Source: Triatoma infestans (Eukaryota; Arthropoda; Insecta; Hemiptera; Reduviidae). From it: a stretch of 64,000 nucleotides of DNA. Position numbers and translations under genes: made by a program. Every line of letters starts with the position of its first letter. Within the stretch, counting starts at the first letter, position 1. The notes beneath the pieces are model-generated. The model had not been told where the DNA came from. It ran no database searches and saw only the letters and a program-made list of their open reading frames with translations. The stretch spans positions 1-64,000 of the forward strand of contig JAAEAF010000665.1 in NCBI GenBank assembly GCA_011037195.1. The letters are read 5' to 3'. Below are positions 32,061 to 44,540 of this stretch, one piece after another.

Positions 32061-32880
32061 CACCATTATACTAAATGAAAATTTATAAAATAAATGCAAT
32101 ATTTCTTCTAATTATACATCAAAAGTTAATTAATATCTTGCAATAATCTCATACAACTTTCTTTTTTACACGATTTTTTATAAAAATTATAGACCTAATG
32201 TTGTCTAGTAATCTAAATCTAATTAAAACTGAAATTCTAACAAATAATTACAAATTAACCAATCAAATTCATGTAATACTAAAAACTGAAGGAATTTCAT
32301 AGATATTATTGTTGTGTATTGTCAATTTTTGATTTAATGATTCAAGGTTGATTGCGTAATAATAATAATAATAAAAATTATTGAGTTTATTCATAAAAAT
32401 GGACAACTAATAATCTTATGAGATTAGTTTTATGATTAAATTAATATTTTTAATTAAATATTTATAGATATAAGATTATTAGAAATACCATAGCATATAA
32501 AATAATTATCAAAAAAAACGAACACAAAGAGGTTATAATTAAAACTATTTTGTTAACATTGAAAAAAACTTAAAACGGAAATAAAGGACATTGCTCTATT
32601 AATGAGATCTGGTTTCCCTTTTTTTTCCCCCCCACTAATTACTAATTCAACTAAATTTGTTTATTTTTAACTGCCAGCGTTAAGAATTATAAGCTTCAGA
32701 AAGCGCTAACTGTTTATCTATTTCATGAGCGTAACGTATTTACGAGAGATTCTTATTTTAAGGTCATGAGTTTGGAAAAAACTGCTTTCAGCAATGGGTC
32801 TCCATGTGTGAACAAAATATCTGAAAAGAAAAACTGCAAGAAGCACGAAACTGATTATCTATTTATCTGATCGGTTAGGA
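32061..32880. other. Unassigned A+T-rich sequence
   Basis: No recognised feature. Confidence 0.5.
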
Positions 32881-32884
32881 TTAC

Positions 32885-33690
32885 AGTGTGGCATGCTTAT
32901 TTTGGTTGCTTCTGACCGGTTTCGTATTCTCATCAGTTCAAGTGAAAATTTAGAACAAAGTAATATCTTCATGTTTACTGGCTTGTTACCAATTAACCCC
33001 CCTTAAGGAGAGAAAAAATAAAAAGAAGCATGCTAATTCATAAATTACATGTTTACTTTGTTCTAATTATTCAATTAAATACAATATCCTACCAACCTTC
33101 TTAACATAACCAATTTACAATTTTCTCATAATAATCTTGCATGCTTTTCGGTATTTAATTATTGTTTACTCCCTTGTAACTTTATCAATTCCTTATTCTT
33201 CAAACTTTAAAAAATTCTTATTTATATGATGTACTTTTCAAATTTCCTGTGCTCCCCATATTTAAAAATACTATCAAAAGACACAGAGAGTTGTATAGCT
33301 CGATAACTTAGTTGTTGAACTTTGATAGTTGCTAAACTCCCGCTCATTGCCAAAGCCTTATTGTAGATGTGACGTCATTTAACTCAGCCCATTGGTTTCA
33401 CAATAAAGTTGTCGAGCTGTACAGATGTACACACTTGCCCTACTTAATGCCAATATTAAAATACTTAATTTGAATTACTTTACAAAACATGCTATTTATT
33501 AAAACACCAATATTTAATGTCTCATTATATTTTATACTCATTCATTTTTTTGTAATTATACACGTGCACAGACTATAAACATATAACCTCTCGCTTCCCA
33601 CATTCAATCAACAAGTATAGCGCCTTAATCTGTTGATTGATAAGAAATTAACATCGGTTTACAAGCAACCAAAATAAGCATGCTGCGAAG
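32885..33690 (-). mobile_element. Probable Penelope-type remnant with inverted arms and a hammerhead-like core
   Basis: GCATGCTTATTTTGGTTGCT (from 32891) is repeated inverted as AAGCAACCAAAATAAGCATGC, ending near 33682. On the minus strand, inside the left arm, CTGATGA (32936-32930), a short GAATAC hairpin and GAAACCGGTC (32923-32914) follow in hammerhead order. Between the arms no nuclease or RT is recognised, but a 124-bp MITE is nested at 33296-33419. Confidence 0.45.
33296..33419 (+). mobile_element. 124-bp TA-flanked MITE, second copy
   Basis: Termini TAGCTCGATAACTTAGTTGT and ACAATAAAGTTGTCGAGCTG are imperfect inverted repeats, with TA at 33294-33295 and 33420-33421. Same family as 10788-10912, again with a central TGACGTCA (33370-33377) and an ATTGG word. 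Nested within a Penelope-type remnant. Confidence 0.65.
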
Positions 33691-34560
33691 GATAAAATCC
33701 CTGAATTTATCTAGCGTTGGGGGCTCAACCACATATCCAGCATTTAATATCGGTTAACATTAAAAAAAAAAAAAACTTTTTTTTCTCAAAAATAATTCCA
33801 TTCTATATATTGTTATCCACGCGAAAAAAAAAAAGTTTCAGATACAAGATTTATGAATTTCGAAGTCCCTGGAATGCGGAATTTCTAAAAAAGGCGATTT
33901 TTGACTTCATTGGCTTTTGAATTTTGATCCTGTCAGAAAATGGTCCAAAACGCGGTAAAAAAACATATTCAGTAACGAAAACTTTTAGCAGAATGGAAGA
34001 TGAGGCAAAACTTTATAGTCCAGCGTATATAAAATCTTGGAGTGTCACAAAGGATAACCTGGGTTCTAGTGTTGGTCTCTTACCGCTGAGTTTGGATCTA
34101 TGCTACCGAAGAGTGCCAGATGTTTCGGTGCAAATTGATGATGGTGAAATTGGATAAGCCCATCGCATTTAAAAACCACGTTCATAGACTAAGCACACGG
34201 TAAAAACAAGACGTGAATAATACCGTCGACGATCGGTATAGTTTCTGAGAAAGTATCATCGAGAGAGTTTCATCGATTGCCATGATCGATGACGACTATA
34301 AATATCTGATTTATTTTTCGTCAAAGGTTATGATTTGATGTAAAAAAAACAATATAATAATAATAATAATTTTTTTCATTGATGACCAAGAAATTGCCAA
34401 AAATGCCTATACTTCTGGTTCATTCAGCTCAACTGGAACTATTTATCCAGTTGTTTTTTTTACCTTGCCTCAAGCTTTTTTTTTTACCTGGAAACTGAAA
34501 CATCAGATATAATGGCATCTGTTACAATTATCTCTGACCAAGTTTAGCTTTCAGGTCTTC
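33691..34560. other. Unassigned sequence
   Basis: Open frames at 33717-34157 show no known domain and overlap A-rich runs. Left unassigned. Confidence 0.45.
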
Positions 34561-34690
34561 CGCATGAGCTAAAAACCACTTTTTCGGACTCTTGGACTTC
34601 AAAACGTCTTTTCCAATGAAACTCAACATAGAAAATTTCCCACGATCGCAATATTTCCTGTTACAAAGTATAAGAGAAATTAAAAAGAAT
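34561..34690 (-). repeat. Family F end fragment
   Basis: GAGCTAAAAACCACTTTTTC, GGACTTCAAAACGTCTTTTCC, a decayed GAAACTCAACATAGAAAATT and the hairpin-like ATTTCCTGTTACAAAGTATAAGAGAAA match the minus-strand right end (words quoted in parts). Confidence 0.55.
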
Positions 34691-35445
34691 TTTCTTTCAT
34701 ATTAATAAACTTTAACAACAAAACTATAGTAGAATGAAGAAATATAGGTAGGTATATATATATATATTCCTGCAGTATTATTAATATAATATACTGAATG
34801 TCGGGCATAGTCAGAGGGGTACTTTACTGACGTCACTTCCGGTTATCATTACTCAACATCGTTTGGCCTCTATTGGAAGCAAGGAGGGATGCCCTCTAGT
34901 CATGCAATCAACCAAACCCTCTGTATTGCTTCATCAGATATGAAGTGCTATTTTTTTTTTCTATTAATTAGCAAGATAAAGATGTTCGTTCTTCATTAAA
35001 ACAGCTGATATATTCAACAAATTTAAACAAAATTTAAAAACAGCTTTAAATACATCGCAGAATATGGATCTTCTTTTTTTTATATACATATGAGTTTGTT
35101 TGGTAAATTGAACAAATAAGGTAACCGAAAACCGATAAAAATTTTGTTTTATTAAAAAATTTGTTTTATATTGTTTTATTTGTAACCAAATCATGCCGAA
35201 ACTACTAAAAATAATTTGAAAAAACTTGGTATACAAACCTTATTACAGCTGGGGAGCCAATCGCAACGTATGCTATGTTTCATTTCAGTGTTTTATCTAT
35301 TTTTTTTTTTGAGATTGGGTTTAGAGAAGTACTTGCTCAAATCAATCCTGTGATAAAAATATATGTACATTATTTAAAGTGTAAATACTTTATGTTCAGT
35401 GCTACTTTAAGGGAAAAAGAACGCTGGTAAACCCCTCTTATTTCT
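34691..35445. other. Unassigned sequence
   Basis: A CRE palindrome lies next to an ETS-like word (GACGTCACTTCCGGTT, from 34832) in a short G+C-richer patch; otherwise nothing is recognised. Confidence 0.45.
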
Positions 35446-35600
35446 CAGGGTCTTATCCATGAGTGTCTGCTTCATTTACTTGTCACTGACTAGTTTCAAG
35501 CCTTCGCCTATAGTCAGGATATTTGATAAAAAGTGTTTGAGTACACATCTATCATAGTGAAAAATTTAATATAAAACCGAGCGAAGACCACAAAAACCCA
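35446..35600 (-). repeat. Penelope-type palindrome arm, degenerate
   Basis: The minus strand gives CTGACTATAGGCGAAGGCTT, then GAAACTAGTCAGTGAC and ATGAAGCAGACACTCATG. This is the arm sequence of the 16.0- and 61.5-kb palindromes with two core substitutions. A weak opposite arm follows (CCGAGCGAAGACCACAAAAA). Confidence 0.4.
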
Positions 35601-37840
35601 GACAAAAAAAATTTATTACTTTCCAAACTGTACACTCTCAGCCATCCGACGATACATGCTTATTTTTCCCATTAAGAGGGATAGATACCCTTTATATCTT
35701 CAGAAACTTGACAGTCGTGCTTGTATTTTCAGCATCAACAATATCTCAACACAAGTAGCGTATGCAGAGGCAGTTGCAATCAACTAGCTCGGACAATTCT
35801 TTGGCATCACCTCCAACTATAACTTCTGTACGCCACCTCCTACAATTACTTCCAGTTTTAATCTTTACCGAAAACATCCAGAAAGTGGGTCACAATAGAA
35901 TCACAATCAATTTGGATTTGTAGCCACCAAATTTTACAAATACCTACAAAACTACCTACTCCTTCTGCTTATCTACCATTCTTATTTAGCCGTAGACGAA
36001 TTGTCGGCGTTGTTGTCAAGTAGCTTGGCAAAGTAATTAACATTTAGTAATATAATGAAGGGTTTGCTACTTAATACCCTTATCGTAAAATCGAGATGCA
36101 GATATTTATAATATCGCAAGAAGCATTGCTGGGGAGGGGGATGCTTTTATTGCTGAATTGGTAAGATTATATACTGCAAGGCATCCTGCATTTAGAACTG
36201 GTAATGTTTAATTTTAAAATAGATTTTTTCATTAGAATATTATTAATTATATTATTTTATATATTATATTCAATATTTATATTTATTTATTTATTATTAT
36301 TATTATTATTAATATTATCCCAATCATTTATTAATAAATTTCACAGACAGACCGTCAATTAACCCAGATATTTACCATTTTAAAATAAAAAATGCCAGTT
36401 TGATATTGGATTTTTTTTTTTTTATGTCAAAAATTAGATTTCGTAAAATTAATGGAAAAATAGTAAATTGTATGAATAAATTATATTAATAATTAAAAAA
36501 TAGAATTATACCAAAAATAGACAACACTCCAGTGGTGCTGCAAAAATGAATATGATATTGCATTTCAACTAAATTCCACACAAAATATTTATATGAGAAT
36601 GTTTAATATAACATTAAATTCTTTTTATGAATATAAGATCTAATTATATTTAAAATTAGAAAGTGCGCTTACCGTAGAAGAGGAACAAAAAAGACTATTA
36701 ATGCAAAAATTAGGAAAAAAAATGTGGCTGAAAACATTTTTTAATTAAAATAAAATATAAAAATTATGAACTCAGATAAGCATTTCATAATTTAGATTAA
36801 AGAACAATTCTGAAGTAGTAAAAAGTAAATATTATTTACTACATTTGAACTTGTCGTAAATAATGGTTCGTAATTATTAGTTTCTACATTTTAAGACTGT
36901 TTGACGCAGTTAATGTAGAAAGTGTTGTTAGGACACCTAATATTAGTTGGAGTATATTTATAGAAAAGGCTTCCAAGCGTATGTGCTCAAGTCTCGTCTA
37001 TGACTGGATAAACTCTCATTGCAGTTGATGACGAAATTTATAAAATTAAAAGGGAGGGGAATAACAATTAAGCTCAGTGCTAGTTTTTTTTTTTTTAATC
37101 GAAATCGGGTGAATAAATCACACAGAATAAAAAAAGAACTACAAATTAAATGGATCAGTGAACAGATTAATTTTGGAAAGATCTGTTCGTTTAATAGTGA
37201 TTGCAACAATCAATACAAGCAATAAAAGGTATAATTTTTCCTTACAGTAGTTTGTAACATCCTTATTTACAAGGAAGTCATTTCAGAATACTTTTCTGTT
37301 AACACAGAATAATAAATTATTGGAATTTTCTATCTCTATGGTTTTGTAATTTAACTGTACTACCCAGTTAATTACAAAAATTAAAAATTGTAGAACATTA
37401 AAACTTAATATTTCCTTTGGATATCATCAGAATTATTAGACAGAACGATTTCAGTCAAAATTTCTCAACCTGTTTGATTTAAGCATTTTTTTTTTTCAGT
37501 TTTCGAAAGATTTTCCCCAAAATAACACGATTTCTTCTTTCAACTTAATTATTTCCTATAAATGTACAATGATACTTTTATTTGAAAGTTTTCCCTGACC
37601 GAAGATTTCGTAGGGTTGACTGAGAGTTCTTCGAAAGTGCCATTTCGTTAATAGGTTAATATACCTACAGCTATATATGTTTTGTACAAATTTTAACTTT
37701 GAAGAAAAACCTGCAAATTAGGACTGTGAAAATTGTATAAGAACAATAATTACATATTATGTAAGTAATATACGCAGATTCGAGGTTCCAGGGGTTCGAG
37801 GTTCTGGCACTATATAGCAGTTTTTCTTTAATTTTCCTCT
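35601..37840. other. Unassigned A+T-rich sequence
   Basis: Contains AT microsatellite-like tracts (36250-36320). No gene, RNA or named repeat was recognised. Confidence 0.5.
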
Positions 37841-37850
37841 TTGGTCCATC

Positions 37851-38649
37851 ATATATTATTATTAATATTATTCGTCTATGAGGAAGAACCAAAGCTATTC
37901 AAAGCCCCACTGAAAAATTACTCCACACCCCACAGAAAAACAACAACAAACTGGGTCTAGAACTAGAAAAATCCAGACCCGGTTCTAAGGCATCTAAGAT
38001 TCAACACCGCAGTCCGAACAAATCGGACCACAATCTTATTGGGAAAAAGCCTAAGCTCTTCTACAGATTTCCTATTCCTTCAAAGGTCTTGAACCTAATT
38101 CCCTTACACCCCATGCAATCTGTCATAAGATTAGGTTAGGTGTTGCTTCCTTTGTCTCACAGTCTCTATAAAAAGGGTTCTGATATGAGCCCCCATTACA
38201 CAGAAATGTTTCCTTAAACCATAATGCCCGGTAAGGGATCCTCCCAGATGCCTGAGAGAGCTCCGTGAAATACAAAGTAACATCTCACTAATAACCCTGT
38301 ACAGGACCCTCCCCAATGAACATTTTAGCTACCGACAACCCATTGTTGTCTTCGATAAGGCTGAAACTAGCCATAACTGGAAGCTTGACAGACATGTGCC
38401 TGAAGACAACACAACAACAGCAGGCTCGGTACCAATGAAAGAGAGAGAGGTGCCCAATTTGGCTAACCTATCCACCTCTTTCATTCGCAAAAAATTCCCG
38501 TATGACCTGGTCCCCCAGGCTAGAAATACGTGCTTTAAAAAAGAAAGCTTTTAAAACATTCTAGTACCAATCTAGAAGTGAAGTCGCATGAATTCAGCAC
38601 CTTTAACGCAGCTTGACTGTCCAAGCAGATACAAACACCATTTAAGTTA
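37851..38649 (-). pseudogene. I-type LINE, 5'-truncated fragment (RNase H part and C-terminus)
   Basis: Minus orientation. From 38649 it reads L-N-G-V-C-I-C-L-D-S-Q-A-A-L-K (third RNase H acidic motif), then a region with several frame breaks, then S-R-S-S-L-R-H-L-G-G-S-L-T-G-H-Y-G-L-R and the decayed knuckle. A TAA-rich tail ends at about 37851. It is the same family as 12254-13602. Flanking GTCCATC (37844-37850 and 38650-38656) is a likely target duplication. Confidence 0.8.
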
Positions 38650-38656
38650 GTCCATC

Positions 38657-40139
38657 GTAAACGTATCACCGTCAACAAAGAATCGCACAAATTCAAATTA
38701 GAGAAATTTATATTACATGACATTTCGAAAAAGGATTATGAAAAATGCTAAGTGATACTTCACTGAATCTTTTCTTTTTTTTTCACAATAATTTTGCAGT
38801 TATTTCTTTCCGAAAAGTCTGCAACGACTGTTTTACAAAAAATTATTACTTGTATAGAAAAGTTTTCAGAAAATTAAGAAACAAATATTAACAAATGAGA
38901 AATGGTTTTCGGTAAAATTAAAAATTAATCGAAAAAGGAAAAAACTAAGGAAAAATCTTCCATTAATATGAATCACCTTCTTTCTCTCTTAAGAGGAGGC
39001 TATTGTTAGGAACATCATTACAATTTCACACACTTAATCAGACAAAGAAAATGTACAATGCTTTAAAAAAAAAAGTGAATAAAAAAAAAAATTAAAATAA
39101 AAAATCTAAATAAAGAATAAAGTAACAAAAAAAAAACAAGTGTATAAGACAGGAAGCGGAAATTGTTAATGAAAAAGTAAAAAGAAAACGGATACACAAC
39201 CAGATGTTAACTACCAAATTTAAAAAATAAAAAAACCTAACAAAAGAAATTAAAGCAGTGGAAAATAATCTAATTTTTCATAAAATATAATATTGATTTA
39301 TTAATTAATTTCATTAATTAGATCAAATGTAGAAAAAAAAAACAGTTAAGGAAATATGGACGTCAGCATTAAGTAAAACTTGTAAATGTCGTGATAATGA
39401 ACACAAGTGTTCTACTTTCACTAAATTGTTTAAATTAGGTTTTATTTAAAAAAAAAGAAAAAAGAAAAAAAGAGATAAATAAATAAAAGTATTAAGCAAT
39501 CGACTACTAGGTGCTATTTTCGTATGGGAAAAATTATAAGATATTACAATTTACTTTTACTCTCTATTACAAAGTACGAAATACTGGCCAATTTATAATT
39601 TTTTTTGAAAATTTTTAATTTTGTTATTGTGGCAAGCTGTGCCTTAAATAGTAAATGAAATAATGATCAGTCTATTTGTAAGAAGGAAGTATTAGCGATC
39701 GTGTCAAATTTACGAAATTGAATCAGAAATGCAAAATATTTCACGACACCTAATTTCGAACAAAATATCTTAAAAAAAAAAAGGGAAAGAGTAAGAATAT
39801 CACAATTTATATTATATTCCGTTTAGGATCCGCCATGGGGTTCCGCATACGAAAGGGATTCTGCCATAAGCGTTCCTCTAAAACTCTTAGTTTACATATA
39901 AACATATTAAACGGACAAAATATTAAATACACTGCTAAATGAAGTTCAAAGTCTGAAGAAGAAAAAATGTTTAACCAGAACTGCGATTTTATAGAATGGC
40001 TTCAGACTTTTTTTGGAATTTTCTCGTAAAATTTCAATAAGTAAATGAAATGTTAACGAAGCAGAAGAGTTCTGACAGGAAAATATTTGTTTGCAGCTAA
40101 CAATCTAGAGAAGTGGTTCGAAAGTGCATCAATGAAATC
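38657..40139. other. Unassigned A+T-rich sequence
   Basis: Many A-runs. A family F-like word, TGTAAGAAGGAAGTATTAGC then GATCGTGTCAAATTTA, lies at 39676-39712. No genes seen. Confidence 0.45.
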
Positions 40140-40400
40140 AGAATATAACAAAAAAAAAAAGCTTACTACCTTAAGACTTTATGCCTTAAAAACCTGGACG
40201 TTCAAGAAAAATGGTCAAAAAAAACCTGATCGAAGGATTTCAGTGAAAGATGCTTAGGCACATATTAAGGACAGTCAAAGAGAACTGCATGAGGGAGGCA
40301 TAAGGAATATTTCATCTTTTGTATAAGAATAAAGTAGCTTAAAGTTAATAGGATAATTCTAAGAAGGACAACGAAACAAGGATAATCTGAATAGTCGCCA
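40140..40400 (+). pseudogene. RTE-like LINE, decayed C-terminal fragment
   Basis: Across two frames the translation gives L-Y-A-L-K-T-W-T-F-K-K-N and R-H-I-L-R-T-V-K-E-N-C-M-R, matching the post-RT region (LYG-ETWTLKK..., MLRRI.GP) of RTE-like LINEs. It has several stops. No catalytic motif remains. Confidence 0.45.
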
Positions 40401-40546
40401 AGGTGCGGCCAATAATATTTTCTTAAAGGATCACTTTAGAGAAGGTCTAAATTTAAGACTAAAGAACGCTCAATAACAAAAGAGAAGGTTGATGTTCGTT
40501 GAGGAATCACAAGACCAAAAGATGAAAGTAAAAATAAGATTTTAAA

Positions 40547-41339
40547 TGTAATTGAGCCTTGAATAATTCTGATCATCAATTAGTCAGTTATATTAAAAAA
40601 AAGTAAAGTTATGCCTATTTTCAAGGTATATATACTGAAGCTCCGTGGAGGGAGATGGTTGTTAGCAAACCTATTTCACATATACTTGTAACAGAATTAA
40701 TACTTGCTGCTGAGGAAATTCAGCAGATCAATCATTAGAAACTTCATGTTGCCGCCACCAGCCGCTTCTGCTCTGCTTTTTTTCTTACCTCACAGCTCAT
40801 CTCAATATCACACACACCTCTGCGGTACGAACGGTTGGGCTACAGCTTACAGCATCAAACCCGTATTTAAGCTCGGCTTAAATAAGTCTGAATTCTACCA
40901 TCAAGAGTTAGAAATCAACATACACGAAGTGCACAAGAATTCAGGTAGCATTCTACTACCAGCTTTCAAGAGCTTATTAAATATTGAACGAAGATCTACA
41001 ACATAATTCTCAACAGAGTTATAAGCAAACTGTAATTTCCATGAAATAATCAACTGTCTTCACTCAGCTCTCTGACAAAACCAGCATTTACAGTTCAGAG
41101 TGCTCATCAAGCTAGTCCAGCTATTTCTAAATTGCTAAACGGATCATCAAGCACGCTGTCTCTAACAATCCAATACATATCAGTCAAGGCTACCATTCTA
41201 CATCAACATCATTAACTCTTTACTCGGCCACTCTATTCTTTACATATACTCTACTTTCACACTCCGTATCGTAAAATATTTATGAGTACAAGTTAGTCAT
41301 TTTCAACATCACCAATCATCACATCCTACTCTAATTACA
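40547..41339 (+). repeat. LTR-like dispersed repeat with TGTAATT...AATTACA ends (tentative)
   Basis: TGTAATTGAG (40547) and CTCTAATTACA (to 41339) could be LTR-type ends around a TATA box (GGTATATATACTGAAGC, near 40626) and a G+C-richer body. The flanking pentamers do not match, and only the part near 41.03-41.27 kb has a visible relative (27.56-27.86 kb). An open frame at 40704-41006 has no known domain. Confidence 0.3.
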
Positions 41340-41389
41340 TAATGTTTATATTCATATACAAAGTACCGCAATATACAGCAGTGTAAATA

Positions 41390-41760
41390 ACTAAGCACCT
41401 TCTGGGCTTGTCTGGGTGTTCTGATGTGGGACACCTTTATCATGCCCACGTGTGCTCATAAAGTGAATTGGTGTGGCATGGTGAATTGGTTCTGCCATTA
41501 AATATGCACTACCCCATCCATACTGCCTTGCATGGTAAGTGTTGGAACTTCAAAGGGTAGAATTTAAACTAAAGATGGTACAGACTCTTAAGCTATGGAG
41601 GAAGCAACTGAACTAGTGGTCGAAAACCACAAAATCAAATGACCCCATTCTTCAGGTCGGAGGTTGGACGCTGCGCTAACAACTCAGCCCTCTGTTGTAT
41701 AGAAAACCCAAACAAAAAGCCGGTTGGAATTCGGGAACTCGAACTAAGGGGAGAAAAAAA
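41390..41760 (-). repeat. Possible tRNA-like SINE segment (weak)
   Basis: On the minus strand TTAGCGCAGCG (about 41687-41677) resembles an RNA polymerase III A box, and a TTCGACCACTAG word downstream (near 41615) is a poor B box. AGTTCGAGTTCCC at 41751-41739 is a better B box but lies on the wrong side. G+C-richer than surroundings; no target duplication found. Confidence 0.22.
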
Positions 41761-44540
41761 AGAGTAGAAAACTAGACGGTAAAAAGTATTCTACCCTGTA
41801 GTTTGTTCCAAGTTCTCCAAATTAGATTTACTTCTTCTATTTTATATCTTTTCTGTACATTAATTTTGGAGGTCTAAGAAATATTCAGTAGAAAGGATAA
41901 CATTATAGAGTAACCAGTGTTATTTTGTATATTTAAGTTTACGGTTATTAATGGACCAATAAATTGTAGGTAAATGAGTTCGGACACGAAATCTTAATTG
42001 GGTAGAAGAAGACAAAAAGGGAGGGAGAGAAAATGAGAGAATGAGAAAGGGAGAAGACTGAGGCATACATAACACAACATAGTTTGAAGAATTGGTGGAG
42101 AAGAGAAAAAAAAACTACCAGAAACTCCTCTCTTCTACTCTACTATTACCTAGTTTTAATAGACGGCCTCTTTGCACGCATCAAACTATGCATTAATAAC
42201 TATATAGTTCTGAAGGACAAATACATGTAAATAATATCTGCATTTAGTAGTCTATTATTTTTTTTATTTACAACTTTTACTTTTCTTCAACAATCTATCA
42301 TACAAGTACTTATTCTAAATGATATAATGTAGAAGGCGATGTACTTATTTGGTACTTCCTTCCTGTTATAAGTTTTTATCACTTACCCACGTGCTAAGAA
42401 TGTAAAAAATATACTAATAAGAAGTATGTGTTCGCAATAAATAAAAAGGTTTATAATAATAACTGCGTGTATATTAATGAAAGTTAACACTGATTTCCGG
42501 TTTAAACAACTTCCACTGGGAAGTAGAGGGGAGAAAAAAAATTAACATTTTTTTTTTTTATGGTACTTTAAAAGGAAGCATTCAAAAACTATTTCAAAAA
42601 GAATTCTTTCACATCGTAAAATATCGAAAAAAAACATCATTCTGCACGTGAACTGCTAAAAAAGAAGTCCCGTTTGATATGTTTATAGTAAAAAAAATTT
42701 TCTTTTCATTTCTCTCATAAAATATGTGCAATAAAATTCATTTGCATAGATGCATCTACCTATTCAGTAAAAGATTGCACCTGTTATTATTTATTGTTCA
42801 CTGAAAACTACTAAACACACTATTAACAATTAACTTTTCCCATTAATAAACATTGAAAGAGAAGAAAATGGAGGAAGTCAATAAATACCGTTTAGAATTT
42901 CATTTTTTTTTTTCATGCAAAACAGTTGGTAACATTGTTCCGCAATGGACGACAGGTTTAACGGTTTATAAAAAAACTTGTGTGAAAATTTCAAAACAAC
43001 TTTCTCTTAAAACAATTCTGACAGTTTCTAATGGAGCAAATTGTCTACAAATGCACAAACTTTTAATAAATGTTATTTCCTGTTTAATTTCGATATAAAA
43101 AGTGGAAACCATACATTATATAGAAATGGCATTGCTTAATTTCTTCAGCGCCCCCTCCATGAATATCAAATGATAGGTTATTTAGTGTAATGATATTTGT
43201 TGAAAGAGAAAAGATAACATATTGATATTTTTATTCACAATTTATACTTCCAGTTTACATAGGAATGAGAGCAGTAACTAACAAGTAGAAATAACAAGGC
43301 GAGCCAACGATTGGTAACACGGGGTCGAAAGACTTCTTTTTGATATTGTGCTGGCTAATACTATTTTATCTTTGCACAATACAAATTATTGGTGAGATTG
43401 AGCGGAGCTTATTTTGCCCAAATCTTCCAGCCGATTCAAGCGCTACTATCGTAAAGGCGTGTCAGAGGCGCAGTACGTAGTACGTCTGAGTTGTTTTGCA
43501 TTGTGAAAAATCAAAACAATTTTCACAAAAAAAAAAAAGTATTACAAATTAAAGTGGCAAATTTCTTTCTATATTTATTATAAAAAAGAAGCTGTTAAAT
43601 TAAAGAAGAAAATATTGGAGCCATTTTTGAGAAAATCATGGGGGAAAAAAATGAAAACATACACAGAATTAGGAAAGATTTTTCTCATAATTTTATTCAA
43701 GGTATATCTTTAATTTAATTATTGATATTAAAGAAAAAGTGTATCGTCATTATTCTTCCATTAAAGTTCAAAAAAGTAACCCCTTGGGCTATTTTCTTTT
43801 AATAAGTTAAATCATTAATAAAAACATAATGTATATATTTAAATTCTGGTAAATATCAATAGAAAATAGGGTCATTATAAGTAAACAAATTTTATTAAAT
43901 AAGGTCACAGTAAAGAAATAAAAAAAAAAACTGCAACAAATAGCGCATTATCAATAATAATATAGCCTTCAAGAAATACGATAACGATACATATATATAC
44001 ACATAAGGTGGGTAATAGTTTTATTATGGTGATAGTAGGGCAGACATTCTCCACTGACTTCCCATATCTCTTCCTACACATAAATATGAATTTTAATAAA
44101 TTATTTAATATTTTAATTCTTTAATTTTTCAATCTATTTATACAATTTATCGTATTAGGTTTCATGTTTGTAAGAAAAAAATTGAATTCCAAGTAAGAAG
44201 CATTCAAAGCAAGCATAAAAGAATATAGTAAGTTAGTAATCCCCCCCCCCCTCATTAAAATATAGTATGAAATAGTCACACGACTTTCTATTACTGCTAT
44301 AAACTAATTGTATAAAATGTCAACTTTTCTTTAAACACAAAATTTACTCACTTGTCCAAACACAAATAGAAAGATGGAGGGTGTATATCTATCTACCTAG
44401 GAGTGATTACATTGTAGTCAGAAAGGAGCGCCAATAATATTGAACAAATATTTGATATTTAACATCGCAGTTTAAAAAAACAAAAAAAAAAACATTTTTT
44501 TTTAGAATAATGTTACAAATAAAAGTGATGGGTTTATATT
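41761..44540. other. Unassigned A+T-rich sequence
   Basis: No recognised gene or element. A G+C-richer patch at 43290-43500 includes the palindromic CAGTACGTAGTACG. An open frame at 42853-43098 has no recognisable domain. Confidence 0.45.

Noticed and set aside
33717..34157. Adjacent open frames at 33.7-34.2 kb as a small gene
   Set aside because: No recognisable domain, splice pattern or promoter, and A-run-rich sequence; left unassigned.
37785..37815. GGTTCGAGGTTCTGG as a tRNA B box or tRNA gene
   Set aside because: No A box, no acceptor stem or cloverleaf partner nearby; the words form a short tandem duplication.
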